A stretch of DNA of 64,000 nucleotides from Saccharothrix deserti (GCF_009769385.1 NZ_VKAB01000015.1:62001-126000), one strand, 5' to 3'. Counted from the stretch's first letter, positions 18,053 to 28,047 are shown. Notes: generated from the letters alone by a model not told the origin. A program made the numbers and translations.

Positions 18053-18829
18053 TCAGCCGAAACGGCCGGAGATGTAGTCCTCCGTGGCCTTCTGGCTCGG
18101 GTTGGAGAAGATCTTCTCCGTGTCGTCCACCTCGATCAGCCGACCCGGCTGACCGACGCCCAGCAGGTTGAAGAACGCGGTCTGGTCGCTGACCCGCGCG
18201 GCCTGCTGCATGTTGTGCGTCACGATGACGATCGTGTACTCCTTCTTCAACTCCGTGATCAAATCCTCGATCGCCAGAGTCGAGATGGGGTCAAGCGCCG
18301 AGCACGGCTCGTCCATCAGCAGCACGTCCGGCTGCACGGCGATCGCCCGCGCGATGCACAGCCGCTGCTGCTGACCACCGGACAACCCGCCGCCGGGCCG
18401 GTCGAGGCGGTCCTTCACCTCGTTCCACAGGTTCGCCCCGCGCAACGACCGCTCGGCCACCTCGTCGAGCTTCTTCTTGTTCCGCTCACCCGCGAGCTTC
18501 AGGCCCGCCACCACGTTGTCCCGGATGGACATCGTCGGGAACGGGTTGGGGCGCTGGAACACCATGCCGATGGTCCGCCGCACCTGCACCGGGTCCACCG
18601 ACGAGGCGTAGATGTCCTCCCCGTCCAGCAGCACGGTGCCTTCCACCCGCGCACCCGGCGCCACCTCGTGCATGCGGTTCAACGACCGCAGCACGGTGGA
18701 CTTGCCGCAACCGGACGGGCCGATGAACGCCGTCACGTTCTTCGGCGGCACGGCGAGCGAAACACCGTCCACGGCGTGGAACTTGCCGTAGAACAGGTTG
18801 AGGTCTTTCACGTCGATGCGCTTGGCCAT
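18053..18829 (-). CDS. pstB: Phosphate ABC transporter ATP-binding protein
   Basis: 258 residues with Walker [10 protein letters not shown] (33-41 region), the Q-loop FQRPNPF, signature LSGGQQQR and Walker [14 protein letters not shown], the PstB-specific composition. It energises phosphate import through PstA/PstC. Final gene of pstSCAB, 10 bp after pstA and followed by a strong terminator. Confidence 0.97.
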   Translation of the reverse strand: MAKRIDVKDLNLFYGKFHAVDGVSLAVPPKNVTAFIGPSGCGKSTVLRSLNRMHEVAPGARVEGTVLLDGEDIYASSVDPVQVRRTIGMVFQRPNPFPTMSIRDNVVAGLKLAGERNKKKLDEVAERSLRGANLWNEVKDRLDRPGGGLSGGQQQRLCIARAIAVQPDVLLMDEPCSALDPISTLAIEDLITELKKEYTIVIVTHNMQQAARVSDQTAFFNLLGVGQPGRLIEVDDTEKIFSNPSQKATEDYISGRFG

Positions 18830-18839
18830 GACCGCCCGC

Positions 18840-19754
18840 TCACTTCGTCTTCGGAGCCAGCCACCGCGAGATCACGGTAGCCAGCAGGTTGAACAGCGTG
18901 ATGATGATGACCAGGGTGATCGCCGCACCCCAGATCCGTTCGAAACCGGCCTGCGTCGGGTTGTTCCGCTCCGACGTCATCAGCAACGGCAGCGAGGCCA
19001 TCGGCCCCTCGAACAGGTTGTAGTTGATGTACGGCGCGTACGCGGCGAGCACGAGCACCGGCGCGGTCTCGCCCATGACCCGGGCCAGGGCCAGCATGAT
19101 GCCGGTGACGATGCCGGACAGCGCCGTGGGGATGACGACCTTCACGATCGTCTTCCACTTGGGGATGCCGAGCGCGTAGGACGCCTCACGCAGCTCGTCC
19201 GGCACGATCTTCAGCATTTCCTCGGTGGTCCGCACGATCACCGGGACCATCAGCAGCACCAGCGCCAGCGACACCGCGAACCCGCTGCGGCCGAAGCCGA
19301 AGTAGGTGATCCACAGCGTGTAGACGAACAGCGCGGCCACGATGGACGGCACACCGGTCAGGATGTCGACCATGAACGTGGTGGCGCGGGACAGCTTGGA
19401 CCGGCCGCCGTACTCCACCAGGTACACACCGACGAACAGGCCGAGCGGCACGGAGATCAGACCGCAGACCAGGCCTTGCACCAGCGTGCCGTAGATCGCG
19501 TGGTAGACACCGCCGCCCTGCTGGCGGGACAGCAGACCGGACAGCGACTTCTGCCACCAGTCGGCGTCCAGCACCACCGGGAACCCGCGCTGGACAACCA
19601 CGTACAGCACCCAGACCAACGGCACGATCGCGATGAGGAACGCCCCGTACACCAGGGCGGTGGCGATGCCGTTCTTGAGCTTGCGCGCGCCGCTGACGCT
19701 CTGGAACGTCGGCGGCGTGGCGAGGCGGTTCAGGTCCGCCGTGTCGGTCGTCAT
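18840..19754 (-). CDS. pstA: Phosphate ABC transporter permease
   Basis: 304 residues with six membrane helices and the EAA cytoplasmic loop [16 protein letters not shown] that contacts PstB. It forms the channel with PstC; its ATG overlaps the pstC stop (ATGA at 19751-19754). Length is normal for the family. Confidence 0.96.
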   Translation of the reverse strand: MTTDTADLNRLATPPTFQSVSGARKLKNGIATALVYGAFLIAIVPLVWVLYVVVQRGFPVVLDADWWQKSLSGLLSRQQGGGVYHAIYGTLVQGLVCGLISVPLGLFVGVYLVEYGGRSKLSRATTFMVDILTGVPSIVAALFVYTLWITYFGFGRSGFAVSLALVLLMVPVIVRTTEEMLKIVPDELREASYALGIPKWKTIVKVVIPTALSGIVTGIMLALARVMGETAPVLVLAAYAPYINYNLFEGPMASLPLLMTSERNNPTQAGFERIWGAAITLVIIITLFNLLATVISRWLAPKTK

Positions 19755-20806
19755 TCGTACTCCTTGTGACCGGCGACGATGGACCGGGCGATGGCGTTGA
19801 CGCCGAAGGTGAGCACGAACAGCACCAGGCCGGCGGCGATGTACGCGCCCGCCGTGCGCGGGTCGTTGAACTCGGGGGCGGCCAGCGCGATCTTGGACGC
19901 GAACGTCGCGCCGCCGTCGAACAGGCTCCAGGCGAACGCCGCACCGGTGCCGCTGAGGATGATCGTCAACGCGATCGTCTCACCGAGCGCGCGGCCGAGG
20001 CCGAGCATGGAGGCGCTGACGTAACCGGCCTTGCCGAACGGCAGCACGGTGGTCCGCACGACCTCCCACTTGGTGGCGCCGAGCGCGATGGCGCCCTCGA
20101 CGTGGGTGACCGGCGTGCGGTCGAACACCTCGCGGCTGACCGCGGTGATGATCGGCAGGATCATCACGGCCAGCACGATGCCGGCGGTGAAGATGGTGCC
20201 GCCCAGTTCGATGCTGACGTTGCCCTCGGCGAACAGCGGGATCCAGCCGAGGGTCGAGGTCAGCCACTCGCCGATCGGGGTGAGCACCGGGCCGAGCACG
20301 AGCAGGCCCCACAAGCCGAAGATGATCGACGGCACGGCGGCGAGCAGGTCGATGACGTAGGCGAACGGCCGGGCGAGCCGGCGCGGCGCGTACTGGGTCA
20401 GGAACAGGGCGATGCCCAGGGCGATCGGCATCGCGATGATCAGCGCGAACGCGGACGACACCACGGTCACCAGGAGCAGGTCCAGGATGCCGTAGCGCAT
20501 GTTGCTGACGTCACCGGTGGACCACTCGCGGCTGGTCAGGAAGTTGACCTGGTCGAGGGCGAGCGACGGGATGGCCTGGAGCAGCAGGAAGATGCCGATC
20601 GCCGCGATCAGGACCACGATGAAGATGCCCGACCCGGTGGCCAGGCCTGCGAAGATCCGGTCGCCCGGCCGGACGACGGTCTTCTTTTCGGCTTCCGTGG
20701 TCGGGGGAATCGGAGCCTCCGAGTCGGGTCGAGGAGCCGGAACGCCCTCGCGGGCACCGGTCGAACCGGTGCCCGCGGGGCGTGGGGCCACAGTGCGGTC
20801 GTTCAT
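19751..20806 (-). CDS. pstC: Phosphate ABC transporter permease
   Basis: 351 residues: a charged cytoplasmic N-terminus of about 50 residues, six membrane helices, and an EAA loop around [16 protein letters not shown]. Coupled to pstA by ATGA overlap. The long N-terminal tail (Pro/Ala/Glu-rich) is typical of actinobacterial PstC. Confidence 0.96.
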   Translation of the reverse strand: MNDRTVAPRPAGTGSTGAREGVPAPRPDSEAPIPPTTEAEKKTVVRPGDRIFAGLATGSGIFIVVLIAAIGIFLLLQAIPSLALDQVNFLTSREWSTGDVSNMRYGILDLLLVTVVSSAFALIIAMPIALGIALFLTQYAPRRLARPFAYVIDLLAAVPSIIFGLWGLLVLGPVLTPIGEWLTSTLGWIPLFAEGNVSIELGGTIFTAGIVLAVMILPIITAVSREVFDRTPVTHVEGAIALGATKWEVVRTTVLPFGKAGYVSASMLGLGRALGETIALTIILSGTGAAFAWSLFDGGATFASKIALAAPEFNDPRTAGAYIAAGLVLFVLTFGVNAIARSIVAGHKEYE

Positions 20807-20843
20807 CGCAATGGCGTTCCCGGAGAGTGTGCGGGCTGCCTGA

Positions 20844-21962
20844 TCAGGCGATGGCCTGGATGGCGGTCAGCAGCTTGTCCTGGAAGGCCTTCGGCAGCGG
20901 AGCGTAGCCCGCGTCCGCGAGACCGGTCTGGCCGCTGGTCGCCGCGACCGTGAGGAACGCCTTGACGGCCTTCGCGGTGTCGGCGTCGTAGCCCTTGGAG
21001 CAGACGATCTCGTAGGTGGCCAGCAGCAGCGGGTAGGTGCCCGCGGTGGTGGAGCCGTAGATCGAGTTCAGGTCGATCACCAGGTCGTTGCCGGTGCCCT
21101 TGATGGTGGCGCCGTCGATGGCCTTGCCGACCGACTCGTTGGTCAGCTCGACCGGGCCGGAGCCGTTGTCGATCTTGGCGACGGACAGCTTGTTCTCCTG
21201 CGCGAACGACAGCTCGACGTAGGTGATGGCGCCGTCGACCGAGCCGGTGGCCTGCGCGACACCGGCGGACTTCTCCTTGGCCTCGCCGACACCGCCCTTG
21301 AACTGCTTGCCCGCGCCCTGCGTCCAGGCGCCCTTCGAGGCGGCCTGGAGGTACAGCTGGAAGTTGTCCGTGGTGCCGGACTCGTCCGAGCGGTAGACGA
21401 CCTTGATGTCCTTGTCCGGCAGCGACGCGCCGCTGTTCAAGGCCGCGATGGCCGGGTCGTTCCACTTCTTGACGGTGCCGTTGAAGATCTTGGCGGCGAC
21501 CTCGCCGGTCAGCGTCAGGTCGGCGACACCCTCGAGCTTGTAGCCGATCGCGACCGGGCCGAACACCAGCGGCAGGTTCCAGGCCGGGTTGCCCTTGCAG
21601 CGCTCGGCCGCGCTCGCGACCTCGCCCTTGCTCTCGGACAGCGGCGAGTCCGAGCCGCCGAAGTCGACCTGGCCGGCGATGAACTGCTTGACGCCCGCGC
21701 CGGAGCCGGAGGCGTTGTAGGCCAGGTCGGAGCCGGAGCACTTCTGCTGGTACGCTTGGACGAACGTGTCCATCGCGTTCTTCTGCGCGGAGGAACCCTC
21801 GGCGCTCAGCTTCGACTTGCCACCGCACTCGACCGGGACGGACGCCTCACCGGTCGCCGGCGCCTGGCCCTCGGGGACGTTCGAGTCGCTGCCACACGCG
21901 GTGAGCAGAAGCGCACCGGCCGCGATCAGGCCGAGTACGGCGCCGTGTCGCTTGGTCTTCAC
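20844..21962 (-). CDS. pstS: Phosphate-binding lipoprotein
   Basis: 372 residues with lipobox LLTAC at the end of the signal peptide. The phosphate-binding motifs [18 protein letters not shown] and GGSDSPLS are visible, as is the [13 protein letters not shown] loop. It captures phosphate outside the membrane and passes it to PstCA. GTG 21962 follows GGAGG at 8 nt. First gene of the operon, behind a PHO box. Confidence 0.96.
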   Translation of the reverse strand: MKTKRHGAVLGLIAAGALLLTACGSDSNVPEGQAPATGEASVPVECGGKSKLSAEGSSAQKNAMDTFVQAYQQKCSGSDLAYNASGSGAGVKQFIAGQVDFGGSDSPLSESKGEVASAAERCKGNPAWNLPLVFGPVAIGYKLEGVADLTLTGEVAAKIFNGTVKKWNDPAIAALNSGASLPDKDIKVVYRSDESGTTDNFQLYLQAASKGAWTQGAGKQFKGGVGEAKEKSAGVAQATGSVDGAITYVELSFAQENKLSVAKIDNGSGPVELTNESVGKAIDGATIKGTGNDLVIDLNSIYGSTTAGTYPLLLATYEIVCSKGYDADTAKAVKAFLTVAATSGQTGLADAGYAPLPKAFQDKLLTAIQAIA

Positions 21963-22054
21963 CTGAGAGTCCTCCAGCTACGGAAGCGGATTTCGCGGCG
22001 AACCTCCGCCGCTCGACACGGACGGTAGGCAGCGAGGGTGGACAGGCCCCCAGG

Positions 22055-22076
22055 AGGAAGTTAACGGAAGGTGAAC
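22055..22076 (-). promoter_or_regulatory. PHO box upstream of pstS
   Basis: On the minus strand GTTCACCTTCC is followed directly by GTTAACTTCCT, two 11-nt direct-repeat units of the PhoP-binding type, ending 92 bp before the pstS GTG. A third, offset unit GTCACCTCCCG lies at 22083-22093. This is the expected target for PhoP activation under phosphate limitation. Confidence 0.85.
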
Positions 22077-22156
22077 ACCACACGGGAGGTGACTGAGTAC
22101 ACCGCCTTTTGGGTGTCCCGTGACCTGCACGTTTGCATGACGTGATGGGTTTGTCA

Positions 22157-23035
22157 CTACCGGGCGTATTGGACGTCCGAATCCCAAAGCGTGAATCCCA
22201 ACCGGTTGTACACGGCCAGTGCCGCAGCGTTGTCGGATTCGACGTACAGCATCACTTCGGAGAGCCCGGAGTCGCGGAGGTGGGTGAGACCCGCGAGGGT
22301 GAGGGCCTTGCCGAGACCGCCGCGCTGCGCGGCCGGGTCGACGCCCACCACGTACACCTCGCCCAGCTCGGCGGTGTGCACCTTGGTCCAGTGGAAGCCG
22401 AGGAGCCGTTCGTCCGCGTCGACCGCCAGCAGGAAACCGGCCGGGTCGAACCACGGCTGCTCTTCCTTCTGCCGCACGTCCTCGATGCTCATCGCGCTCT
22501 GCTCGGGGTGCCACGAGAACGCGCGGTGGTTGACGTAGACCACAGCTGCCTCGTCCCGGCCCGGCACGAACGAGCGCAGCGTGACGCCGTCGGGCAGCAC
22601 GGGCTCGGGCAGGTCGGCGTCCAACGGGCGGCGCAGGCGCAGCAGCTCGCGGACCTTGTGGTAGCCGAGTTTGGCGGCGAGCGCCTCGGCGCCGGGGTGG
22701 CCGCCGTGCGACCAGATCCGCAGGGGCTTGGCGCGGTCGGCCACGGCGTCGGCCAGCGCGCCGCCGACACCGCGACGGCGGTGGTCGGGGTGGACGGCCA
22801 GCTCGGCGACCTCGTTGCCGTCGGAATCGCCGAAGACGTCCAAGTGCAGGTAGCCCACCAGGGCTCCGTCGTCACGGGCCAAGAGGTGGTTGCTCCCACG
22901 GGCGCCGGGGCTCAACCGCAGCACGACGGCCTCGCCGACGGGTGCGACACCGTCGACGGACTGGGCAGCCCCGAGCAGGCCGGAGATCTCGTCGGCCTGC
23001 TCGGGGGACACTTCCTCGAACCAGGTCAATTCCAC
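22157..23035 (-). CDS. mshD: Mycothiol synthase
   Basis: 292 residues made of two GNAT domains. The N-terminal half carries AVHPDHRRRGVGGAL; the C-terminal half carries WTKVH and VDPAAQRGGLGKAL, then YVESDNAAALAVYNRLGF. MshD acetylates Cys-GlcN-Ins with acetyl-CoA, the last step of mycothiol synthesis. Mycothiol is the actinobacterial glutathione substitute, so this gene also supports the taxonomic call. Next to pstS and glnR as in streptomycetes. Confidence 0.95.
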   Translation of the reverse strand: MELTWFEEVSPEQADEISGLLGAAQSVDGVAPVGEAVVLRLSPGARGSNHLLARDDGALVGYLHLDVFGDSDGNEVAELAVHPDHRRRGVGGALADAVADRAKPLRIWSHGGHPGAEALAAKLGYHKVRELLRLRRPLDADLPEPVLPDGVTLRSFVPGRDEAAVVYVNHRAFSWHPEQSAMSIEDVRQKEEQPWFDPAGFLLAVDADERLLGFHWTKVHTAELGEVYVVGVDPAAQRGGLGKALTLAGLTHLRDSGLSEVMLYVESDNAAALAVYNRLGFTLWDSDVQYAR

Positions 23036-23058
23036 ACGGGGAAACCTAGTGGACCACC

Positions 23059-23117
23059 GCGAGGTCGCCTCGACCTACCGACGCGACCTCGCCGCCGCGC
23101 CGGAGGCGCGGCAATCA
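23059..23117. repeat. Dispersed intergenic hairpin element, copy A
   Basis: Two parts. First, an inverted repeat GCGAGGTCGC (23059-23068) and GCGACCTCGC (23083-23092). Second, a hairpin GCCGCGCC - GGA - GGCGCGGC (23094-23112) followed by AATCAA. It covers the stop codon of glnR and probably terminates its transcript. Related copies lie at 28793, 30454 and 30596. Confidence 0.7.
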
Positions 23118-23870
23118 AGCACGGAAGATCAGCTCGGCCTCGTCGAGCGCGGTCTCCGGCGGCTCGATCGCGTGGTCCACGCGGCGGGTGCTGCCCGGAC
23201 GCGGGGGACGGACGAACTTGTAGCCCACGTTGCGCACGGTGCCGATCAGCGACTCGTGCTCGGGGCCGAGCTTGGCGCGCAGCCGCCGGACGTGCACGTC
23301 CACCGTCCGGGTGCCACCGAAGAAGTCGTAGCCCCAGACCTCCTGGAGCAGCTGGGCGCGGGTGAAGACCCGGCCGGCGTGCTGCGCCAGGTACTTGAGC
23401 AGCTCGAACTCCTTGTAGGTGAGGTCGAGCGGACGGCCGCGCAGCCGCGCGGTGTACGTGGCCTCGTCGATGACCAGCTCGCCGAGCTGCAACGAGCCGT
23501 CGCCACCGGGCTGCGTGGTGCCGCGCCGGGAGCGCACCAGGCGCAGTCTGGCGTCCACCTCGGCCGGGCCGGAGGTGGGGAGCAGGATCTCGTCCACGCT
23601 CCAGTCGGAGTTCACCGCGACCAGACCACCCTCGGTGACGATCGCCACCACGGGCACGTCCACACCGCTGGAGTCGAGCAGCCGGCAGAGGCTGCGCGCG
23701 GCGACCAGGTCCGTCCTGGCGTCGACCAGGACGATGTCGTGCGGGCCGGCTTCCAGCAGCGCCGAGACCTCCGGCCGCAGCGGACGCACCTCGTGCGGGA
23801 GGAGCGACAGCGCGGGGAGAACCGCCTCGGGGTCGGAGTCGGTGGTCAACAGCAGCACGTCGATACTCAT
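23115..23870 (-). CDS. glnR: GlnR-type OmpR-family nitrogen regulator
   Basis: 251 residues. The N-terminal receiver-like domain has [20 protein letters not shown] and WSVDEILLP. The C-terminal winged helix reads [20 protein letters not shown] then [20 protein letters not shown], nearly as in Streptomyces GlnR. GlnR is an orphan regulator, not needing a kinase, that controls ammonium assimilation genes by binding GTnAC-n6-GAAAC type sites. ATG 23870 (MSIDVLLL) is preferred over an upstream in-frame extension because GAGAGGG precedes it and family starts agree. Confidence 0.93.
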   Translation of the reverse strand: MSIDVLLLTTDSDPEAVLPALSLLPHEVRPLRPEVSALLEAGPHDIVLVDARTDLVAARSLCRLLDSSGVDVPVVAIVTEGGLVAVNSDWSVDEILLPTSGPAEVDARLRLVRSRRGTTQPGGDGSLQLGELVIDEATYTARLRGRPLDLTYKEFELLKYLAQHAGRVFTRAQLLQEVWGYDFFGGTRTVDVHVRRLRAKLGPEHESLIGTVRNVGYKFVRPPRPGSTRRVDHAIEPPETALDEAELIFRA

Positions 23871-24044
23871 CGCGGCGCCCTCTCGTTCGGCCGGTGCTTG
23901 GTCACCGACCAAGCACAGCGAAGTACGGTGACCGGGCCCCGTTGCCTGCGGATGACGGAGACAATACCGGTGCACACCACGAAAGACCCAGGTCAGCAGG
24001 TCAGAGTCACAGTTGTTTCCACAAGCGTCATGCCTGTTACATCC

Positions 24045-24836
24045 ATGTCACACGATGTCATCCTCTTGCACGGTGTGCATGTGAGATCAACACAGTCCGT
24101 GACGGATCTCGCATTCGTGGTGGGTCACGGCTTCACGAACCACGTCCGCAAGCCCTTCGTTTCACGCGTGTTGCAGCGGTTCGCACGGCGTGGCGGGGTC
24201 ATCGCACTGGACTTCCGGGGCCACGGGCGGTCCGGCGGGCGGTCCGGCGTCGGCAGTGACGAAATCCACGACCTCGCGGCCGGTGTTTCGCTCGCCCGTG
24301 ATCTCGGGTACCGACGCGTGGTGACGGTCGGGTTCTCCATGGGCGCGTCCATCGCCCTGCGCCACGCCGGCCTGCACGAGGACAAACCGGACGCCGTCGC
24401 GGCGGTCAGCGCGCCGTCGCGCTGGTGGGTGCGCGACACGGTGGCGATGCGCCGGGTGCACTGGCTGCTCGAACAGCCGCACGGCCGGCTCGCCGCCCGT
24501 GCGCTGGGCGTGCGCCTCGGCCCGCCGTGGCGGACGGTGCCGGAGAGCCCGCTGGAGGTGGTGCACCGCATCACCCCCACCCCACTCCTGATCGTGCACG
24601 GTGAACAGGACCACTACTTCGGTCCCGCGCACGCCGTCGCGCTGCACCGCGCGGCGGGTGGCGCGGCGGAGCTGTGGTTGGAGCCCGGCATCAGGCACGC
24701 CGAGTCGGCGATGACGCCGGCTCTGGTAGACCGGATCGCGACCTGGCTGGACGAACGCTCGCAGCACCCGACCACGCAGCACCCCGCCAGACCGCACTCG
24801 GCAGAAGACGACGATCGGACAAAGGGCAGGCGATGA
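24045..24836 (+). CDS. Alpha/beta hydrolase
   Basis: 263 residues with the oxyanion segment VVGHGFTNH, nucleophile elbow GFSMGAS, acid residue in [10 protein letters not shown] and the histidine in GIRHAES: a complete catalytic triad. First gene of an operon with an LmeA-like and a thioredoxin-like protein. The start is uncertain: ATG 24030, ATG 24045 or a GTG slightly downstream are all in frame and none has a clear RBS. Substrate unknown, but the LmeA neighbour suggests a lipid or cell-envelope ester. Confidence 0.85.
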   Translation: MSHDVILLHGVHVRSTQSVTDLAFVVGHGFTNHVRKPFVSRVLQRFARRGGVIALDFRGHGRSGGRSGVGSDEIHDLAAGVSLARDLGYRRVVTVGFSMGASIALRHAGLHEDKPDAVAAVSAPSRWWVRDTVAMRRVHWLLEQPHGRLAARALGVRLGPPWRTVPESPLEVVHRITPTPLLIVHGEQDHYFGPAHAVALHRAAGGAAELWLEPGIRHAESAMTPALVDRIATWLDERSQHPTTQHPARPHSAEDDDRTKGRR

Positions 24837-25633
24837 CCGCGACCGAGACCAAGCGCCGCCCCACCCGCGGGCGCAAGCTGATCATCGCCGCCCTCGTGGT
24901 CGGCGCGCTGCTGGTCGCGGCCGACTTCGGGTTGGCCGCGGCGGGCGAGTACCAGGTCGCGCAGAAGATGCGGGAGAAGTTCGGGCTGAGCGAGGACCCG
25001 TCGGTCCGGATCAACGGCTTCCCGTTCATCACCCAGGCCATCGGCGGCGACTACCGGGACATCGAGATCAGCGCCACCGGCGTCCCCGTCCGCGACCAGC
25101 TGCGCGACCTGGAGATCCAGGCGAACCTCTACCACGTGCGCATCGGCCTGTCGGACCTGTTGTCCGGCAACACCCGCGGCGCGAAGATCGACCAGGTCAA
25201 GGGCAGCGTCAAGATCAAGGCGAACGACCTGAACCGGCTGGTCAACCAGGTCACGCCGTTCACCGACATGGCGATCGAGCCGGACACCCGCACCGAGCTG
25301 CCCGCCGGGCAGGAGCCGGACCCGACGGTCGCGGCGGTGAAGCTGTCCGGCAACACCAAGGTCGCCGGCCGCACCATCCGGATCACCGCGTACGGCACGG
25401 TGTCGCTGGTCAACGGCCAGGTGATGATCGGGATGAACGACGTCGAGCTGGACGACACCACGCTGGCCGGGCTGGACGCGGTGCTCGGCGTGGTGCGCGA
25501 GGCGTTGAGCGTGACCATCGACCCGGGCGCGCTGCCCTTCACGGTGACGCCGACCGCTGTCAAAGTGGAGAGCGGTGCGTTCACCGTGGAAGGCGCCATC
25601 AACAACATCCCGTTGGACGAGGGCGGCAGCTAG
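24833..25633 (+). CDS. LmeA-like phospholipid-binding protein (DUF2993)
   Basis: 266 residues: a basic N-terminus, one signal/anchor helix (about 16-36), then the beta-rich DUF2993 domain with RINGFPFITQAIGGDYRDIE near the front. In mycobacteria the founding member LmeA is a periplasmic lipid-binding protein needed for lipomannan maturation. ATG 24833 overlaps the hydrolase stop (ATGA) and has AAAGGGCAGG upstream. Confidence 0.88.
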   Translation: MTATETKRRPTRGRKLIIAALVVGALLVAADFGLAAAGEYQVAQKMREKFGLSEDPSVRINGFPFITQAIGGDYRDIEISATGVPVRDQLRDLEIQANLYHVRIGLSDLLSGNTRGAKIDQVKGSVKIKANDLNRLVNQVTPFTDMAIEPDTRTELPAGQEPDPTVAAVKLSGNTKVAGRTIRITAYGTVSLVNGQVMIGMNDVELDDTTLAGLDAVLGVVREALSVTIDPGALPFTVTPTAVKVESGAFTVEGAINNIPLDEGGS

Positions 25634-26059
25634 ATGACCGGGGTCTGGGCACTGCTCGGCGCGGTAGTGGTGGTGGCGGTGATCGGCGTGGCGCTGCGCG
25701 TGCAGAACGGCCGCGTCCGCGAGGCGAAACCACGCGACGGCCTGCCCGCGCCGGTGCGCGACCTGCTGGCCCCCGACACCCCCGTGACGCTGCTCCAGAT
25801 CTCCACGACGTTCTGCACCACCTGCCGGCAGACGCGAGCACTGCTCGAAGACCTCGCCGGCCGCACCGAAGGGCTGCGGCACGTCGAACTCGACGTGACC
25901 GATCTGCCGGAGGTCGCGGCGGATCTCGGGGTGCTGCGCGCGCCGACGACGCTGGCGCTGGACGCGTCCGGCGCGGAACTCCTGCGCGTCGGCGGCATCC
26001 CGAAGCGGGACACGCTCATCGCGGCTTTGCGCCCACATCTGCCTGACCCGATCGGGTGA
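25634..26059 (+). CDS. Membrane-anchored thioredoxin-like protein
   Basis: 141 residues; an N-terminal membrane helix (3-23), then a thioredoxin-like fold with the motif FCTTCRQT (CxxC near residues 60-63) and the cis-proline loop RAPTTLAL. Probably an envelope thiol-disulfide reductant or oxidant. ATG starts directly after the lmeA TAG, so it is translated as part of that operon. The CTTC active site differs from the usual CGPC, so the direction of the reaction is open. Confidence 0.85.
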   Translation: MTGVWALLGAVVVVAVIGVALRVQNGRVREAKPRDGLPAPVRDLLAPDTPVTLLQISTTFCTTCRQTRALLEDLAGRTEGLRHVELDVTDLPEVAADLGVLRAPTTLALDASGAELLRVGGIPKRDTLIAALRPHLPDPIG

Positions 26060-26125
26060 ACCTGGGAACTCCCATCAGATGGACGCCCCTCCCGACAGCA
26101 GGGATCAGCGGCTAGGCTCGATCCC

Positions 26126-26203
26126 ATGACCACGCTGCTGACCAAGCGACTCGCGGTGGACCTGTGCCGCGTGCGCAGCAGCCTGTGTCGCGCGGCGCGC
26201 TGA
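26126..26203 (+). CDS. Cysteine-containing leader peptide (attenuator uORF)
   Basis: 25 codons: MTTLLTKRLAVDLCRVRSSL then CRAAR. The pattern K-R-x-A-V-D-L-C-R-V...L-C-R is that of small actinobacterial leader peptides ahead of sulfur genes, where stalling at Cys codons reports low cysteine. A TAGGCT -10-like box (26113-26118) ends only 7 nt before the ATG, so the message is probably leaderless. The sulfur cassette begins 107 nt downstream. Confidence 0.8.
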   Translation: MTTLLTKRLAVDLCRVRSSLCRAAR

Positions 26204-26309
26204 CCGGGCGGTTACCGGCGGCCCGCACGCCCTTGACGGACGTGTGCGCCTGCCCCTACCACCGCCTGAAGACGGACTGCCCAGTCTTGTCCACCGTCAG
26301 GAGGTCGCC

Positions 26310-26762
26310 GTGCCGAAAGATGCCCCCGTGGACCCGCGTGGTCCGCGGTTCAGCGCCTGGATCACCACCGTCGTATTAGCGGTCGTGCTGCTGACCGGCT
26401 CGTGGCGGTTGCTCGCCGCGCAGACCGTGCTGTTCGGCTTGTGCGCGTTCATCTCGCTCAAGCTCAACCCGTGGGGCCACGTCTACCGGTACGCCGTGCA
26501 GCCGAGGATCAAGCCGACGACCGAACGCGAGGAAGCCGCCCCGCTGCGGTTCGCGCAGGGCGTCGGGTTCGTCTTCGCCCTGGTGGGCACGATCGGGTAC
26601 GCCACCGGCCTCACCGCGCTCGGAGTCGTCGCGACGTCCGCCGCGCTGGTCTCCGCGCTGCTCAACGCCGCGCTCGGCCTGTGCCTCGGCTGCGAGATGT
26701 TCCTGCTCCTGCGCCGTTACGCACCCGCACTCGCCCGACCCCAGTCGACACCCTCGCAGTAA
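26310..26762 (+). CDS. DUF4395 integral membrane protein
   Basis: 150 residues with four hydrophobic helices and the invariant-looking LGLCLGCEM (CxxC) near the C-terminus. DUF4395 proteins are regularly found directly upstream of a rhodanese and DUF1416, and the thiol pair suggests membrane sulfur handling; no function is proven. AGGAGG 5 nt before GTG 26310 sets the start. Confidence 0.85.
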   Translation: MPKDAPVDPRGPRFSAWITTVVLAVVLLTGSWRLLAAQTVLFGLCAFISLKLNPWGHVYRYAVQPRIKPTTEREEAAPLRFAQGVGFVFALVGTIGYATGLTALGVVATSAALVSALLNAALGLCLGCEMFLLLRRYAPALARPQSTPSQ

Positions 26763-26786
26763 GAACGAAGAAATTGGAGCAGCTCG

Positions 26787-27632
26787 ATGAGCCGTGAAGA
26801 CGTCCTGGTCTCGGCCGCTTGGTCCGAGGAGAACCTCAACACGCCCGGCGTGGTGTTCGTCGAGGTGGACGAGGACATCAGCGCCTACGACGGGGGCCAC
26901 ATCCCCGGCGCGGTGAAGATCGACTGGAAGAACGAGCTCCAGGACCCGGTGCGGCGCGACTTCGTCGACCGCGAGGGCTTCGAGAAGCTGCTGTCCGCCA
27001 AGGGCATCTCCAACGACGACACGGTCATCCTCTACGGCGGCAACAACAACTGGTTCGCCGCGTACGCGTACTGGTACTTCAAGCTCTACGGCCACGACGC
27101 GGTGAAGCTGCTCGACGGCGGCCGCAAGAAGTGGGAGCTCGACGGCCGTCCGCTGGACAAGGAGCCGGTCGAACGCGCGAAGACCACCTACACCGCCCAG
27201 GAGCAGAACCTGGCGCTCCGCGCGTTCCGCGACGAGGTCGTGGACTCGATCGGCAACAAGAACCTGGTCGACGTGCGCTCGCCCGACGAGTTCTCCGGCA
27301 AGCTGCTGGCGCCCGCGCACCTGCCGCAGGAGCAGGCGCAGCGCGCCGGCCACATCCCGAGCGCGATCAACGTGCCGTGGAGCAAGGCGGCCAACGAGGA
27401 CGGCACGTTCAAGTCGAACGAGGAGCTGGCCGAGATCTACGGCGAGGCCGGTTTCGACGGCTCGCGCAAGACGATCGCCTACTGCCGCATCGGCGAGCGC
27501 TCGTCGCACACGTGGTTCGCGCTGCACGAGCTGCTCGGCCACGAGGACGTGAAGAACTACGACGGTTCCTGGACCGAGTACGGCTCGCTGGTCGGCGTGC
27601 CGGTCGAGCTCGGCAGCGGCAAGGAGGCCTGA
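26787..27632 (+). CDS. Thiosulfate sulfurtransferase (two-domain rhodanese)
   Basis: 281 residues of two rhodanese domains. The first is inactive (GGNNNWFAAYAYWYFK at the active-site position), the second carries the catalytic loop YCRIGERSSH with the persulfide cysteine. Family members (often called CysA or SseA in actinobacteria) move sulfane sulfur from thiosulfate or mercaptopyruvate to acceptors. It sits between DUF4395 and DUF1416, 24 and 1 nt away, under the cysteine leader peptide. Confidence 0.93.
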   Translation: MSREDVLVSAAWSEENLNTPGVVFVEVDEDISAYDGGHIPGAVKIDWKNELQDPVRRDFVDREGFEKLLSAKGISNDDTVILYGGNNNWFAAYAYWYFKLYGHDAVKLLDGGRKKWELDGRPLDKEPVERAKTTYTAQEQNLALRAFRDEVVDSIGNKNLVDVRSPDEFSGKLLAPAHLPQEQAQRAGHIPSAINVPWSKAANEDGTFKSNEELAEIYGEAGFDGSRKTIAYCRIGERSSHTWFALHELLGHEDVKNYDGSWTEYGSLVGVPVELGSGKEA

Positions 27633-27633
27633 C

Positions 27634-27933
27634 ATGAGCAGCAGCTGTGGTGCACCCGAGCAGGGTGCGGACATCCAGGTGGGCGCGAACGAGGTCGTGC
27701 TGACCGGCAAGGTCCGCTCCGAGGGCGGTCCGGTCGGTGGCGCGTTCGTGCGACTGCTGGACGCGTCCGGCGAGTTCACCGCCGAGGTCGTGTCCTCGGC
27801 GGACGGCGACTTCCGCTTCTTCGCCGCACCGGGCACGTGGACCATCCGCGCGCTGCACCGGTCGGGCAACGGGCAGGCGTCGGTCAACGCGGAGGGGCCG
27901 GGCGTGCACCCGGTCGAGGTCGCGGTGGCCTGA
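27634..27933 (+). CDS. DUF1416 protein
   Basis: 99 residues, beginning [11 protein letters not shown] with a single Cys and forming a transthyretin-like beta sandwich ([20 protein letters not shown], then [17 protein letters not shown]). Always linked to the rhodanese gene in actinobacteria; perhaps a sulfur acceptor or scaffold. ATG lies one base after the rhodanese stop. Confidence 0.9.
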   Translation: MSSSCGAPEQGADIQVGANEVVLTGKVRSEGGPVGGAFVRLLDASGEFTAEVVSSADGDFRFFAAPGTWTIRALHRSGNGQASVNAEGPGVHPVEVAVA

Positions 27934-27981
27934 GCGGTGTGACCCGAGGAGCGCACGGGCTGGTTGCCGGCGCTACCTCTC

Positions 27982-28015
27982 GCCGACCCCGGTGGCCTTC
28001 GCCACCGGGGTCGGC
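27982..28015 (+). terminator. Terminator of the sulfur operon
   Basis: A perfect 15-bp stem (GCCGACCCCGGTGGC and complement) with a CTTC loop, followed by CGCTTTCC, 49 bp past the DUF1416 stop. Confidence 0.9.
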
Positions 28016-28047
28016 CGCTTTCCGGGCCGGGACGATAAACTCGGCGG

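Noticed and set aside
18798..20953. Long plus-strand frames opposite pstA and pstC
   Set aside because: Gln/His/Arg/Asp-rich shadows of membrane-protein codons; the minus strand shows the real permeases.
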